Source of the DNA: Lachnospiraceae bacterium
Lineage (GTDB): Bacteria; Bacillota; Clostridia; Lachnospirales; Lachnospiraceae
Assembly: GCA_021770245.1 (NCBI GenBank)
Contig: JAETRI010000011.1
Coordinates: 1 to 64,000 of the forward strand
Reading direction: 5' to 3'
DNA length: 64,000 bases
Every line of letters begins with the position of its first letter. The stretch's first letter is position 1. This document shows positions 16,529-25,597 of this stretch, piece after piece. Under the pieces are notes generated by a model. The model did not search any database. It saw only the letters and a list, made by a program, of their open reading frames with translations, and was not told the DNA's origin. Made by a program: the position numbers and the translations under genes.

Positions 16529-16858
16529 GGTTTTTCCCTTTCCGATGCTGTGACTTACTTTCCGGTTTTACAATGTAACCGCCATTCTGCCGCCGACAGG
16601 CGGCTTTCCAATCCGAATGGAAACTTTCATACATGGGATAATACTTCTGTGTTGCCTGGCACAAGTCCCCGGTTCTGCCGTCTTTTTAAAAATTTATTTA
16701 TAAATATTGTACCGTATTATTGAATATTTTCAAGTGGGTATCGAAAAACTATAGAATAAACTTTCAAAAGTTTTATCGTCCGGCCATCCGGACCGTTATC
16801 AAAAGATTTCCGCTACAGGAAGAGATTTACGCCCGATGAAATGGGCAGAAAGGTTGCT
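16529..16858. other. Intergenic stretch between LacI and a small gene
   Basis: It contains a GCCGCC-GACA-GGCGGC hairpin (about 16590-16606) and an A+T-rich segment with TTTATAAAT palindromes (16690-16710), plausibly the lacI-type operator. No further gene or RNA was seen. Confidence 0.4.
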
Positions 16859-17146
16859 ATGAACGAGAAAAAAGAAACGACTCCGGCTTCCGTTTATGAC
16901 CCCTACGGCCATCCGGAAGCCATCCGTATCGAGGAGGACGGAAGGGCCTCCGACATGAGCCCGGACACCGTCATGTCGGGCGACGGGTGTAATCCCCTTT
17001 CCCAGGACGAAGAATTATGCCGTGCCCACGACCAGGACAGCCTGCTCTTTCCCGGCTCCCTGCCGGGCATACCCGGCAGTTTCACGGGGACCGTCCCGCC
17101 CGCCTATTTCCCGGGTGCGGGAACCTACCCCTGGAACGTGGTCTGA
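16859..17146 (+). CDS. Small hypothetical protein, Pro/Gly-rich C-terminus
   Basis: 95 residues starting MNEKKETTPASVYDPYGHPE after GAAAGG. The first half is acidic. The second half is rich in Gly and Pro (PGSLPGIPGSFTGTVPP). There is no signal peptide, membrane helix or known domain. It lies between a LacI regulator and a foldback repeat and has no evident operon partner. The good ribosome site supports translation, but it could be dispensable. Confidence 0.5.
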   Translation: MNEKKETTPASVYDPYGHPEAIRIEEDGRASDMSPDTVMSGDGCNPLSQDEELCRAHDQDSLLFPGSLPGIPGSFTGTVPPAYFPGAGTYPWNVV

Positions 17147-17156
17147 CGCGGCCTAA

Positions 17157-17303
17157 TGTGCTGTCTGCATGATATTCCGTCAAATCTCCTTGTCTATTCG
17201 TCCATCTGCTGCGTTGGATTTTCCGGCCGCAGCCACCGCCGCGGCCGGAAAATCCGCCTTGTCGATAAACGAATATCCTGCGGCGTTTTGCCGGTCATAC
17301 TAG
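17157..17303. repeat. Foldback element with CTAG/CTAA borders, next to radA
   Basis: A long imperfect palindrome centred on TTTTCCGGCCGC/GCGGCCGGAAAA (17220-17250). The left end is CTAATGTGCTGTCTGCATG. The right end TGCCGGTCATACTAG matches the terminus of the MITE-like elements. A related element lies at 19240-19367. The right-end CTAG supplies the TAG stop of radA. Confidence 0.65.
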
Positions 17304-18670
17304 ATATAATCGATCACGTCCCGAACGGAGCGGACGCCCACCAGACGGATCCCCTCTGCCTTCGGCATGTGCTGCAGACAGACCTGGGGCAGGATGCAGG
17401 TCTTAAATCCCAGCTTCCTGGCTTCCATCACCCTGCCCTGGGCCTGATTCACGGAACGGATTTCACCGCTCAGCCCCACTTCCCCGAAAGCGATCAGCCC
17501 TTCTTCGATCGGCCTGTTCTTAAAGCTGGAGATCACCGCCATCACGATCCCCAGGTCGATCGCCGGCTCCACGATCTTCATACCGCCCGCGATATTTACA
17601 TAGGCATCACAGCCGGAGATCTGGAGCCCCAGCCTTTTTTCCAGAACGGCCATCAACAGGCTCACCCGGTTGAAATCCGTCCCTGCCGCCTGCCGTTTGG
17701 GAAAGCCGAAAATGCTGGGACACACCAAAGCCTGGATCTCCACCAGGATAGGCCTTGTCCCCTCCATGGAACAGGAAACCACGGAACCGCTGGCTCCTTC
17801 CGGTTTTCCGTCCAGCATGAATTCGGAGGGATTTTTCACCTCCTGCAGGCCCTCCTGGCGCATCTCGAATACGCCGATCTCATTGGTGGAGCCGAAGCGG
17901 TTCTTCACCCCGCGAAGGATCCGGTACGACGCATGCCGGTCCCCCTCAAAATACAGGACCGTGTCCACCATATGTTCCAACACCCTGGGGCCGGCCACGG
18001 TCCCTTCCTTTGTCACGTGCCCGACGATGAGTATCGTGATATCGTATCCCTTTGCCAGCCGCAGAAAAGTTCCCGTGGACTCCCGCACCTGAGACACGCT
18101 TCCCGGTGCAGCCGAAACGTCCTCCCGATACATGGTCTGGATGGAATCGATGATCACCACCTCCGGCTTTTCCTGTTCCATGGTTTCCTCGATATCTCCC
18201 AGCCTGGTTTCACAAAGAAGCTTTAAATCGTCGGAAAATTCCCCGATACGCTGAGCGCGCATCTTGATCTGCTGCAGGGATTCTTCTCCGGAGATATACA
18301 GCACCCTTTTTCCCTTTAACGAAAGCAGCCGGCAGACCTGCAGCAGCAGCGTGGACTTTCCGATTCCCGGATCGCCGCCCACCAGCACCAGCGAACCCGG
18401 CACCAGCCCGCCTCCCAATACCCGGTCCAGCTCCCCGATTCCGGTAAGGATGCGGCCGCGCTCTTCCATGGAAATCTGGGACAGTCCCGTCGGCTTCTTT
18501 CTTGTGCCCGTCCTGCCTCCGGCCGACTCCCCGCGGGCATTCCCTTTCGCCACCGGCTCTTCCACAAAGCTGTTCCAGGTATGGCAGCCCGGACACTGGC
18601 CCATCCATTTGGCCGACTCGTAACCGCATTCCTGGCAATAAAAAATTGTTCCCGATTTTGTCTTAGCCAT
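17300..18670 (-). CDS. radA: DNA repair protein RadA
   Basis: 456 residues. The order is an N-terminal zinc finger (CQECG...CPGC, residues 12-30), RecA-like ATPase core with Walker A GGDPGIGKST (about 99-108) and LIVGHVTKEG, the RadA signature KNRFGSTNEIGVF, and a C-terminal Lon-protease-like domain. RadA is a hexameric helicase that drives branch migration during recombination. The canonical MAKTKSG start at 18670 has no proper Shine-Dalgarno sequence. A minus-strand terminator ends six bases upstream of it. The TAG stop is in the border of the foldback element. Confidence 0.95.
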   Translation of the reverse strand: MAKTKSGTIFYCQECGYESAKWMGQCPGCHTWNSFVEEPVAKGNARGESAGGRTGTRKKPTGLSQISMEERGRILTGIGELDRVLGGGLVPGSLVLVGGDPGIGKSTLLLQVCRLLSLKGKRVLYISGEESLQQIKMRAQRIGEFSDDLKLLCETRLGDIEETMEQEKPEVVIIDSIQTMYREDVSAAPGSVSQVRESTGTFLRLAKGYDITILIVGHVTKEGTVAGPRVLEHMVDTVLYFEGDRHASYRILRGVKNRFGSTNEIGVFEMRQEGLQEVKNPSEFMLDGKPEGASGSVVSCSMEGTRPILVEIQALVCPSIFGFPKRQAAGTDFNRVSLLMAVLEKRLGLQISGCDAYVNIAGGMKIVEPAIDLGIVMAVISSFKNRPIEEGLIAFGEVGLSGEIRSVNQAQGRVMEARKLGFKTCILPQVCLQHMPKAEGIRLVGVRSVRDVIDYI

Positions 18671-18675
18671 CTTTC

Positions 18676-18706
18676 AAAAAGAGGTGCGGCCGCTGCCCGC
18701 ACCTCT
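18676..18706 (-). terminator. Rho-independent terminator directly before radA
   Basis: GAGGTGCGG pairs with CCGCACCTC and is followed on the minus strand by TTTTT. It ends transcription of the gene at 18794, yet abuts the radA start codon. Confidence 0.75.
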
Positions 18707-18793
18707 CATCCTCCCGTTTTTATACCCCTGCATCCCGGGCTTACGATGCCGCCGATAGATCTTCGGAAACCGGCTTCCACACCCGGATGTTTC

Positions 18794-19207
18794 CTACTGT
18801 CTGCATACCTCCACCTTCACCTCGCCGGCTCCCGCCAGCTCCACGCTCAGGTTGAGCTTGCCGCCCAGGTTCGTGCGCATGGAACCTGTATCTTCACCGT
18901 TGATTTTCACCCGGTATTCCGTGTCATCCTGAAGGCCGATGGTGAGCTGGGCATCTTCCTTCCCTTCCACCACAAAGCTCACGCCGTCCTCGCTTTCCAT
19001 AAAGTACAGCACGCTGGTCCCCGGCACGGATTCATAGGTAAACATCCCGTTCTTCTCCAGCTTTGTCATGGTCTGGTAGGTTTTCACCTTGTACAGGTCG
19101 CCTTCGTGGGAAAAATCTTCCACCTTCGCCTTCTGCGCCAGGGTGTGGTTGCCAAAGCTGATACTGCCGTTTTCTTCAGAGCGGATCAACTCTTCTACTG
19201 CTGCCAT
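18794..19207 (-). CDS. Small conserved beta-rich protein, function unknown
   Basis: 137 residues with a regular beta-rich pattern (GNHTLAQKAKVEDF, GDLYKVKTYQTMTKLEKNGMFTYESVPGTSV). No signal peptide, membrane segment or catalytic motif is seen. Homologues in related clostridia have, as far as I recall, been labelled endosialidase, but nothing here supports an enzyme. Start ATG 19207 follows AGGAGG closely. It lies between clpC and radA on the same strand and is followed by its own terminator. A cytoplasmic role is likely. Confidence 0.65.
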   Translation of the reverse strand: MAAVEELIRSEENGSISFGNHTLAQKAKVEDFSHEGDLYKVKTYQTMTKLEKNGMFTYESVPGTSVLYFMESEDGVSFVVEGKEDAQLTIGLQDDTEYRVKINGEDTGSMRTNLGGKLNLSVELAGAGEVKVEVCRQ

Positions 19208-19239
19208 TTCTTTCGTCCTCCTTGTTTCCTTATCTTATA

Positions 19240-19367
19240 CTAACTAACATGCCGCGCCCATCTGCCGCGTTGGATGTTCCGGCCGTAGCTGCGGCCGGAA
19301 CATCCGCCTTGCCGATGAACGAAGATCCCGCGGAATTCTACCGGATATCATGCAGACAGCCCACTAG
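19240..19367. repeat. Foldback element between clpC and the gene at 18794
   Basis: The central palindrome GATGTTCCGGCCG/CGGCCGGAACATC is related to the one at 17220. The right end, read inward, is CTAGTGGGCTGTCTGCATG, matching the left end of the 17157 element. The CTAG supplies the TAG stop of clpC. It probably also functions as the clpC terminator. Confidence 0.6.
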
Positions 19368-21823
19368 GTTTCACTTTCCTTTCTGTCCTGCACCCGGAAG
19401 GTAATCTTCCCTTCGTGGCATCCCACCGACACCCGGTCGCCGGAACGTATTTTCCCGGCCAGGATCTCTTCCGCCAAAGGATTCTCTATCATATTCTGGA
19501 TCGCCCGTTTCAGAGGCCGCGCGCCCATTTTCAGATCCGAATGCTTCTCCACGAGGAAGGTTTTTGCGGCGGAGGTGATCGTCAGGCCGATCGACAGCTG
19601 GTTTTGACAGCGCTCCGTCAGATCCCTGGAAAGCAGTGTGATGATCTGCTTCATATCCTCTTTTGTAAGGGGATGGAACACCATAATCTCGTCGATACGG
19701 TTGATGAATTCCGGCTTAAACAGCCGTTTCACCTCTTCCATGACTCCCGTCTTCATCCGCTCATAATCCCTTTTCTCATCCGATGCGGACATGAAGCCTA
19801 AATTCCTGGGATCCACAATTCTCTGGGCCCCCGCGTTGGAGGTCATAATGAGTACCGTATTCTTAAAGCTCACCCTGCGGCCCTTGGAATCCGTGATGTG
19901 GCCGTCGTCCAGCACCTGGAGCAGGATATTGAATACGTCCGGATGCGCCTTTTCCACCTCGTCAAAAAGCACCACAGAATAGGGATTCCTGCGCACCTTC
20001 TCCGAAAGCTGTCCCCCGTCGTCAAAGCCTACGTAACCGGGCGGGGAACCGATGAATTTGGAGACCGAATTTCCTTCCATATATTCCGACATATCGATAC
20101 GGATCAGGGCGTTTTCGCTTCCGAACATCGCCTCCGCCAGGGCCTTGCTCAGCTCCGTCTTTCCCACGCCCGTAGGGCCCAGCAGCAGGAAGGAACCGAT
20201 GGGACGCTTCGGATCCTGCAGGCCCACCCGGCCTCTGCGCATGGCACGGGCCACGGCGGCAACCGCTTCATCCTGGCCCACCACCCTTTTGTGAAGGATC
20301 TTTTCCAGCTTCAGGAGCCTTTCGCTTTCCTTCTCCTCCAGACGGCTCACCGGGATCTTGGTCCACAGTGCCACAATACCCGCGATGTCGTTCTCCGTAA
20401 CCGCTTCCCTGCGCTCCGCGCTCCGCCGCTGAAGCCCCGCCTGCCGCCGCTGAAGCTTCTTCATCAGCTCATCCTGCCTGCGTTTCCACTCACCGGCCTG
20501 CTCGAACGCCTCCGTGCGGATGGATTCCTCTATTTTTCGATCCGTTTCCCGGATCTCGTCGTTCAGTTTCCTGATCTCGTCCGGCGGCTCCATGGCCTTC
20601 AGCTTCACTGCGGCGGCGGCCTCGTCGATCAGATCGATGGCCTTATCCGGCAGCCTTCGATCGTTGATATACCGGCCGGACAATCGGACCGCCGCCTCCA
20701 GTGCCTCCGGAAGGATCCTCACCTGATGATGCTCCTCATACCGGGAAGCGATGCCCTCCAGGATATGAACCGCCTCTTCCTCCGTGGGCTCCTCCACGTT
20801 CACGGGCTGGAACCGCCGCTCCAGGGCCGCATCCTTTTCCACATATTTGCGGTACTCCGCTATGGTTGTGGCCCCGATCAGCTGAATTTCACCTCTGGCG
20901 AGAGAGGGCTTGAGGATATTGGAAGCATCGATCGCCCCTTCCGCTCCGCCCGCGCCGATCAGCGTATGCAGCTCATCCAGGAACAGAAGGATATTCCCGC
21001 TCTCCGTTACCTCCTGAATCACCCGCTTAATCCGCTCCTCAAATTCACCGCGATATTTGCTTCCAGCGATCATGCCGGACAGATCCAGCGTCAATACACG
21101 CTTATTCTTCACCGTATCCGGCACTTCTCCGGCAACGATTCTGGATGCGAGCCCCTCTACGATAGCGGTCTTTCCCACTCCGGGCTCTCCCACCAGGCAG
21201 GGATTGTTCTTCGTCCTCCGGCTTAGGATCTGGATCACCCGGTTGATCTCGTTTTCCCTTCCCACCACCGGATCCAGCCTGCCCTGTGCGGCAAGCGCCG
21301 TCATATCCCGGCTGTACTGATCCAGCATGGCGGTCTGGCTCTTCTTTTTCTGTTTTCTGGACATTTCCTCCTTGATCATGGAAGGATCCTGTCCCATCGC
21401 CCCAAGGGTATCCGCGTATAATTTCTGCGGCTGTACCCCACAGGTATTCAACAGCCTGACAGCTACATTTTCCCCTTCCCGAAGCAGCGCCAGAAGGATG
21501 TGTTCCGTACCCGTAAGGCGGGAATGAAACCTGGCAGCCTGCCTGTGGCTTTCTTCCAGCACCGCGGCCGCCCTTGGGGTGTACCCGTCCCGCTCTTTTA
21601 CGGGAACAGGGGACGCAGGAGCGATGAGATCACGGATCATCTCCCGGAGCTCTTCGGCGTTAGCCCCGTCCTCCGTCAATATCCTGGCCGCCACGCCGGT
21701 CCCTTCCTCCAGAAGCCCCAGAAGGATGTGCTCCGTACCCACATAGTTCTGCTTCAGCTTCCGCGCACAGCGCTCGGCAATCTGGAGCGCCGTACGGGCT
21801 TTCTGCGTAAACTGCGACTGCAT
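19364..21823 (-). CDS. clpC: ATP-dependent Clp protease ATP-binding subunit ClpC
   Basis: 819 residues, a full ClpC. An N-terminal double Clp-N repeat ([12 protein letters not shown] and [12 protein letters not shown]) precedes AAA domain 1 with GEPGVGKT and [12 protein letters not shown]-type middle coil follows, then AAA domain 2 with [20 protein letters not shown] and a LGF loop expected to dock to ClpP. It unfolds substrates for ClpP. It overlaps the upstream GntR gene by one base (TAATG), so the two are translationally coupled. This implies GntR-type control instead of CtsR. The TAG stop is in a repeat border. Confidence 0.96.
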   Translation of the reverse strand: MQSQFTQKARTALQIAERCARKLKQNYVGTEHILLGLLEEGTGVAARILTEDGANAEELREMIRDLIAPASPVPVKERDGYTPRAAAVLEESHRQAARFHSRLTGTEHILLALLREGENVAVRLLNTCGVQPQKLYADTLGAMGQDPSMIKEEMSRKQKKKSQTAMLDQYSRDMTALAAQGRLDPVVGRENEINRVIQILSRRTKNNPCLVGEPGVGKTAIVEGLASRIVAGEVPDTVKNKRVLTLDLSGMIAGSKYRGEFEERIKRVIQEVTESGNILLFLDELHTLIGAGGAEGAIDASNILKPSLARGEIQLIGATTIAEYRKYVEKDAALERRFQPVNVEEPTEEEAVHILEGIASRYEEHHQVRILPEALEAAVRLSGRYINDRRLPDKAIDLIDEAAAAVKLKAMEPPDEIRKLNDEIRETDRKIEESIRTEAFEQAGEWKRRQDELMKKLQRRQAGLQRRSAERREAVTENDIAGIVALWTKIPVSRLEEKESERLLKLEKILHKRVVGQDEAVAAVARAMRRGRVGLQDPKRPIGSFLLLGPTGVGKTELSKALAEAMFGSENALIRIDMSEYMEGNSVSKFIGSPPGYVGFDDGGQLSEKVRRNPYSVVLFDEVEKAHPDVFNILLQVLDDGHITDSKGRRVSFKNTVLIMTSNAGAQRIVDPRNLGFMSASDEKRDYERMKTGVMEEVKRLFKPEFINRIDEIMVFHPLTKEDMKQIITLLSRDLTERCQNQLSIGLTITSAAKTFLVEKHSDLKMGARPLKRAIQNMIENPLAEEILAGKIRSGDRVSVGCHEGKITFRVQDRKESET

Positions 21824-22200
21824 TATTCCAAGCCTCCATATTCCTCATAGATTTCATCAATTAAAGCATGCACTTCCTGGCGGGAAATATTCTTGCAGCT
21901 TGCCTTGGCCAGAATCAGGAGCAGTTCCTCCCGGATTTCCTCCATCGCCTTCATCTTTCCCTCGTCCACGGAAATCACAGCGCCTTTTCTTCGGTCCACC
22001 TTCACAAAGCCTTCCTGCTTCAATACAGTATATGCTTTATTCACCGTATGCATATTGATGCCGATCTCATCCGCCAGCTGACGGACGCTGGGCAGCACGT
22101 CCCCTTCCCGAAAACGGTTGGTGGCTATCCCAAGGACAATCTGATTTCTCAGCTGAATATACAAGGCCTCATCACTGCTGAAATCAATCTCTAATACCAT
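21823..22200 (-). CDS. GntR family regulator, YtrA type
   Basis: About 125 residues. It opens MVLEIDFSSDEALYIQLRNQI, then has the GntR winged helix-turn-helix DVLPSVRQLADEIGINMHTVNKAYTVLKQEGFV. Only a short C-terminal helix follows, typical of YtrA regulators that lack a large effector domain. It is cotranscribed with clpC and probably represses the pair in response to stress or an unknown ligand. The start is uncertain: ATG 22200 fits homologue length, while GTG 22206 has better spacing from AAAGGAAG. Confidence 0.85.
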   Translation of the reverse strand: MVLEIDFSSDEALYIQLRNQIVLGIATNRFREGDVLPSVRQLADEIGINMHTVNKAYTVLKQEGFVKVDRRKGAVISVDEGKMKAMEEIREELLLILAKASCKNISRQEVHALIDEIYEEYGGLE

Positions 22201-22360
22201 GTCCACGATCCATTGCGCTTCCTTTCTGCCGTAAACCCGTATTGTTATATTTATATTATAACAGCAGACACATTCTGTCAACCGATTTTATCGGGTTCGA
22301 TGTGCCATCCCGGGGAGCAGGCCTGCCGATTGTGAACCGCCCAGGTGCCAAGAGGCTTAA

Positions 22361-22413
22361 CAAACGCACGAATGGGCAGGGGCCGCAGAGGCCGCAGGGC
22401 CATTCGTGCGTTT
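22361..22413. repeat. Foldback element (short family member)
   Basis: CAAACGCACGAATGG pairs with CCATTCGTGCGTTT around GGCCGCAG/GGCCGCAG. The ends resemble the GCGTTTGTCCTG termini of the element at 9572. Confidence 0.55.
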
Positions 22414-22420
22414 ATTGTGT

Positions 22421-22468
22421 AAAAAAACCTATCCCTGCGGCCGCCGAACCGCACGCCGCAGGGATAGG
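22421..22468 (-). terminator. Rho-independent terminator of the SH3 protein gene
   Basis: CCTATCCCTGCGGC pairs with GCCGCAGGGATAGG and is followed by seven Ts on the minus strand. This is the strongest terminator in the window. Confidence 0.85.
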
Positions 22469-22516
22469 CCATTCCGGGTTTCCGGCAGGACGATCACTTC
22501 GGATCGAAGGTGTCCC

Positions 22517-23674
22517 TTATTTCAGGTCGAGGAACTCAAAATCCATTTCGTCATCCTCGTCCACGTTCAGAAAGTTGCGAGGCCTGCTGCCTCCCCTTCC
22601 TCTCGCCTGTCCGCCTCTTCCCCGGGGCGGCTCTTTAAAGGAGGATTTTCTGGAATAGCGTCCGTCGTCTTCCTCTTCGTCCTCTTCGTCCTCGTACCGC
22701 TCCTCTTCCCCGCCGTCTTCTTCGTCATCCTCATAGCGGCTTCTGTCGTTTTTCCTGGAATTGCTTCTAAGTGAACCGTATCGTCTCGGAGAGGAGGAGT
22801 ATCCTCCGTCGTCGTCATCGTCGTCCTCTTCGTCGTCATAGCCTCCGTCATAATCATCATCGTCATCATCCCCGAAATCATCGTAGGAATTTCTGAGTTT
22901 AAAGATCATAATGGTCAGCACCACCACCAGAAGGCCGATGATCACGGCCAAAACGATGATAATGGTACGCAGGTTCTTGGTCTGTCCTTCCATCACGTCG
23001 ATATTGTTCTCGTTGGTCTGTGCGGCGCCCAGCAGCTCGGAGATCTTATATCTGTTGCCGTTGATATTGTCGTTCAAAAACCAGTCGTTCACACCGGTCC
23101 CGTCGTCCGAATAGCTCACGTCATATTCGTTTGCGGAGGAGGTACCCGGATCCTCTGCAGGCGTTTCGGGAGCAGGAACGGGTTCCGCGGGTTCCGGTTC
23201 CGGCTCGGGCTGCGCCGTGGCCGTCACTTCCACCAGGTCGGAGCGTACATAACCGTCCACCTGTTTTCCCTCGTTCTGTCCGGAAATCTGATACCAGATC
23301 ATGCCGTCGCTCCCTGTGGCTTCTCCCACCACGGGCATCACCACATCCTTTTTCAGAGCTCCCACCTGGGTGGAGTCCTTGGAAGCCTCCGCGCGCACCT
23401 TTACCCCGTTCTGTTCCTTAATACGGATTTCGGATACCGTGGAAGTGGCGATTTCCCCGGAGTTCTCGTCTATGATATCCTGAACCTCCGCATCGCCGCC
23501 GTCCGCCGGCTGTTCGCCGCCTTCTCCATCCAGCGCGCTGCCCTGGCTCCCCAGGCTGTTGGCGGCATGTCCCGTAAGCGCCGCCTGGGGCAGTCCCGCA
23601 CCGAGCAGCAGGGCCATCATGGCCGCCGCAATGCGAATCGTATTTTTCTTCGTTCCCGTTTTCATTCTGTTCAT
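22517..23674 (-). CDS. Membrane protein with extracellular SH3 domain and highly acidic tail
   Basis: 385 residues. A signal peptide (TIRIAAAMMALLLGAGLPQAALTG) leads to a bacterial SH3 domain of about 70 residues (EIRIKEQNGVKVRAEASKDS...GYVRSDLVEV). A Pro/Glu-rich linker, a single transmembrane helix (IIIVLAVIIGLLVVVLTIMIF) and a cytoplasmic tail dominated by Asp, Glu, Tyr and Arg follow. SH3b domains often bind cell-wall peptides, so it may link wall and cytoplasm. ATG 23674 follows AAAGGGG. It lies just downstream of purD but has unrelated function. Exact role unknown. Confidence 0.8.
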   Translation of the reverse strand: MNRMKTGTKKNTIRIAAAMMALLLGAGLPQAALTGHAANSLGSQGSALDGEGGEQPADGGDAEVQDIIDENSGEIATSTVSEIRIKEQNGVKVRAEASKDSTQVGALKKDVVMPVVGEATGSDGMIWYQISGQNEGKQVDGYVRSDLVEVTATAQPEPEPEPAEPVPAPETPAEDPGTSSANEYDVSYSDDGTGVNDWFLNDNINGNRYKISELLGAAQTNENNIDVMEGQTKNLRTIIIVLAVIIGLLVVVLTIMIFKLRNSYDDFGDDDDDDYDGGYDDEEDDDDDDGGYSSSPRRYGSLRSNSRKNDRSRYEDDEEDGGEEERYEDEEDEEEDDGRYSRKSSFKEPPRGRGGQARGRGGSRPRNFLNVDEDDEMDFEFLDLK

Positions 23675-23702
23675 TCTCTTTAACCCCTTTACCGTCCGTG
23701 GT

Positions 23703-24977
23703 TTAAGCCTCATCAATGGCTTTTCCTATATCTGTACGCATATATTTATTTGCAAAGTCCACCCATCCGGCGGCTTCATATGCCTTTGCTCTCGCTGTTT
23801 TCAGATCCGCGCCCGTAGCGGTGATGCCCAGCACTCTGCCGCCGCTGGTGACCACCCTTCCTTCGGCGTCAAAGCCGGTCCCCGCATGGAAACAGTAATA
23901 TCCGTCGGCATCCGTAAACCGGTCGAGGCCGCAGATCACATAACCTTTCTCGTACTTCACCGGGTATCCTTCCGATGCCAGCACCACGCAGACCGCCGCA
24001 TTGTCTTCAAACTGCAGTTCCACTTCGTCCAGCCTGCCGTCGATACAGGCCTCCATCACGTCGATGATGTCGTTCTTCATCCGCGGAAGCACCACCTGGG
24101 CCTCCGGATCCCCGAATCTGGCATTGTATTCCAGCACCCGGGGCCCCTTCTCTGTAAGCATCAGCCCGAAAAAAATCACCCCGCAAAAGGGTCTGCCTTC
24201 CTTTGCCATGGCGTCCACCGTAGGCTGATAGATGTATTTGCGGCAGAACGCATCCACCTCCTGCGTATAGAAGGGGGAAGGGGAAAAAGTTCCCATGCCG
24301 CCCGTATTCAGGCCCTGATCCCCGTCACAGGCCCGTTTGTGATCCTGCGCGGACGTCATGATCCGGATGGTCCTGCCGTCCACAAAGGAAAGCACGGATA
24401 CCTCCCGGCCCGTCATATATTCTTCGATTACCATACGGTTTCCCGCCGCTCCGAACTGCTTATCCAGCATGATGCTTTTTACGCCCGCCAGGGCCTCTTC
24501 CTTTGTCCGGCAGATCAGCACGCCCTTTCCCAGAGCCAGGCCGTCGGCCTTGAGTACGATGGGAAAATCCGCCTGTTCCAGATATGCCGCCGCCGCATCC
24601 GCATCCGAAAAAGTCTCATAGGCTGCGGTGGGAATCCCGTATTTCTTCATCAGATCCTTGGAAAAAGCCTTGCTTCCTTCCAGGATGGCTGCATTTTTCC
24701 TGGGCCCGAAGGCACGCAGTCCCGCTTCTTCCAGCACGTCCACCAGGCCTGCCGCCAGCGGGTCGTCCGGCCCCACGATGACCAGATCCACCCCCTTCTC
24801 CTTCGCAAAGGAGGCAATCTTCTCAAATTCGTCCACCGCTATATCCACACACTCCGCCAGGCCTGCGATGCCCGCATTTCCCGGCGCGCAATAGATCTTA
24901 TCCGCTTTCGGGCTCTTCGCCACCGCCGCCGCAATGGCATGTTCCCGTCCGCCGCTTCCCACGATCAGAATTTTCAT
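23703..24977 (-). CDS. purD: Phosphoribosylamine-glycine ligase
   Basis: 424 residues. An ATP-grasp enzyme joining phosphoribosylamine and glycine to make GAR in purine synthesis. It opens MKILIVGSGGREHAIAAAVAKSP. It carries VGPDDPLAAGLVD, the ATP-grasp segment FPIVLKADGLALGKGV, and the metal-binding VLEYNARFGDPEAQ motif. ATG 24977 follows GAGAGG and lies eight bases after purN. It is the last gene of purE-purM-purN-purD. A later start was chosen over upstream in-frame codons because the family begins here. Confidence 0.96.
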   Translation of the reverse strand: MKILIVGSGGREHAIAAAVAKSPKADKIYCAPGNAGIAGLAECVDIAVDEFEKIASFAKEKGVDLVIVGPDDPLAAGLVDVLEEAGLRAFGPRKNAAILEGSKAFSKDLMKKYGIPTAAYETFSDADAAAAYLEQADFPIVLKADGLALGKGVLICRTKEEALAGVKSIMLDKQFGAAGNRMVIEEYMTGREVSVLSFVDGRTIRIMTSAQDHKRACDGDQGLNTGGMGTFSPSPFYTQEVDAFCRKYIYQPTVDAMAKEGRPFCGVIFFGLMLTEKGPRVLEYNARFGDPEAQVVLPRMKNDIIDVMEACIDGRLDEVELQFEDNAAVCVVLASEGYPVKYEKGYVICGLDRFTDADGYYCFHAGTGFDAEGRVVTSGGRVLGITATGADLKTARAKAYEAAGWVDFANKYMRTDIGKAIDEA

Positions 24978-24985
24978 TTGTCCTC

Positions 24986-25597
24986 TCATTCTGGATTCCA
25001 TTCCATGTGCCCTTTCCTTGCGATCCGGTCGATGGCCTGGGGCAGGATGACCCACTCCGCCTCCTCCATCACGCGTCTCTGCAGCGTCTTTGGCGTATCG
25101 TCCTCATGCACCTCCACGCTCTTCTGTAACAGGATGGGGCCGGTATCCGTCCCCTCGTCCACATAATGCACCGTGGCCCCGGTCACCTTTACGCCCCTTT
25201 TCAGGGCCGCTTCGTGTACTTTCAGCCCGTAGTATCCCACTCCGCAGAAGGAGGGGATCAGGGACGGATGAATATTGATGATACGGTTCGGATAGGCCCG
25301 GATCATTTCGGGCGGGATCGTAACCAGAAAGCCGGCCAGCACGATCAGATCCGGAGCGAATCCGTTCACCCGCTCCAGGAGGGCCCCATGAAAAGCCGCC
25401 CTGTCCTCATAATCCCTGGGAGAAACACAGACGGCGTCGATTCCGCTGCGCCTCGCCCGCTCCAACGCAAAGGCTCCCGCATTGTTGCTGATCACGCCCA
25501 CAATCCGCGTATCCGCAATCCTTCCGTCCGCGATCCCGTCGATAATCGCCTGCAGATTGGTTCCGCCGCCCGACACGCACACCACGACCCTCAGCAT
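24986..25597 (-). CDS. purN: Phosphoribosylglycinamide formyltransferase (folate-dependent)
   Basis: 203 residues. PurN transfers a formyl group from 10-formyl-THF to GAR. The N-terminal [15 protein letters not shown] nucleotide loop, the [13 protein letters not shown] segment, and the catalytic [18 protein letters not shown] (Asn and His) are visible, as is [14 protein letters not shown] with the catalytic Asp. It overlaps purM by seven bases, so expression is coupled. A slightly long PurN of standard form. Confidence 0.96.
   Translation of the reverse strand: MLRVVVCVSGGGTNLQAIIDGIADGRIADTRIVGVISNNAGAFALERARRSGIDAVCVSPRDYEDRAAFHGALLERVNGFAPDLIVLAGFLVTIPPEMIRAYPNRIINIHPSLIPSFCGVGYYGLKVHEAALKRGVKVTGATVHYVDEGTDTGPILLQKSVEVHEDDTPKTLQRRVMEEAEWVILPQAIDRIARKGHMEWNPE

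Noticed and set aside
19898..21226. 442-codon open frame on the + strand
   Set aside because: Antisense to clpC; His/Arg/Leu-rich composition without domains.
23559..25166. 535-codon open frame on the + strand
   Set aside because: Antisense to purD and neighbours; no recognisable protein.
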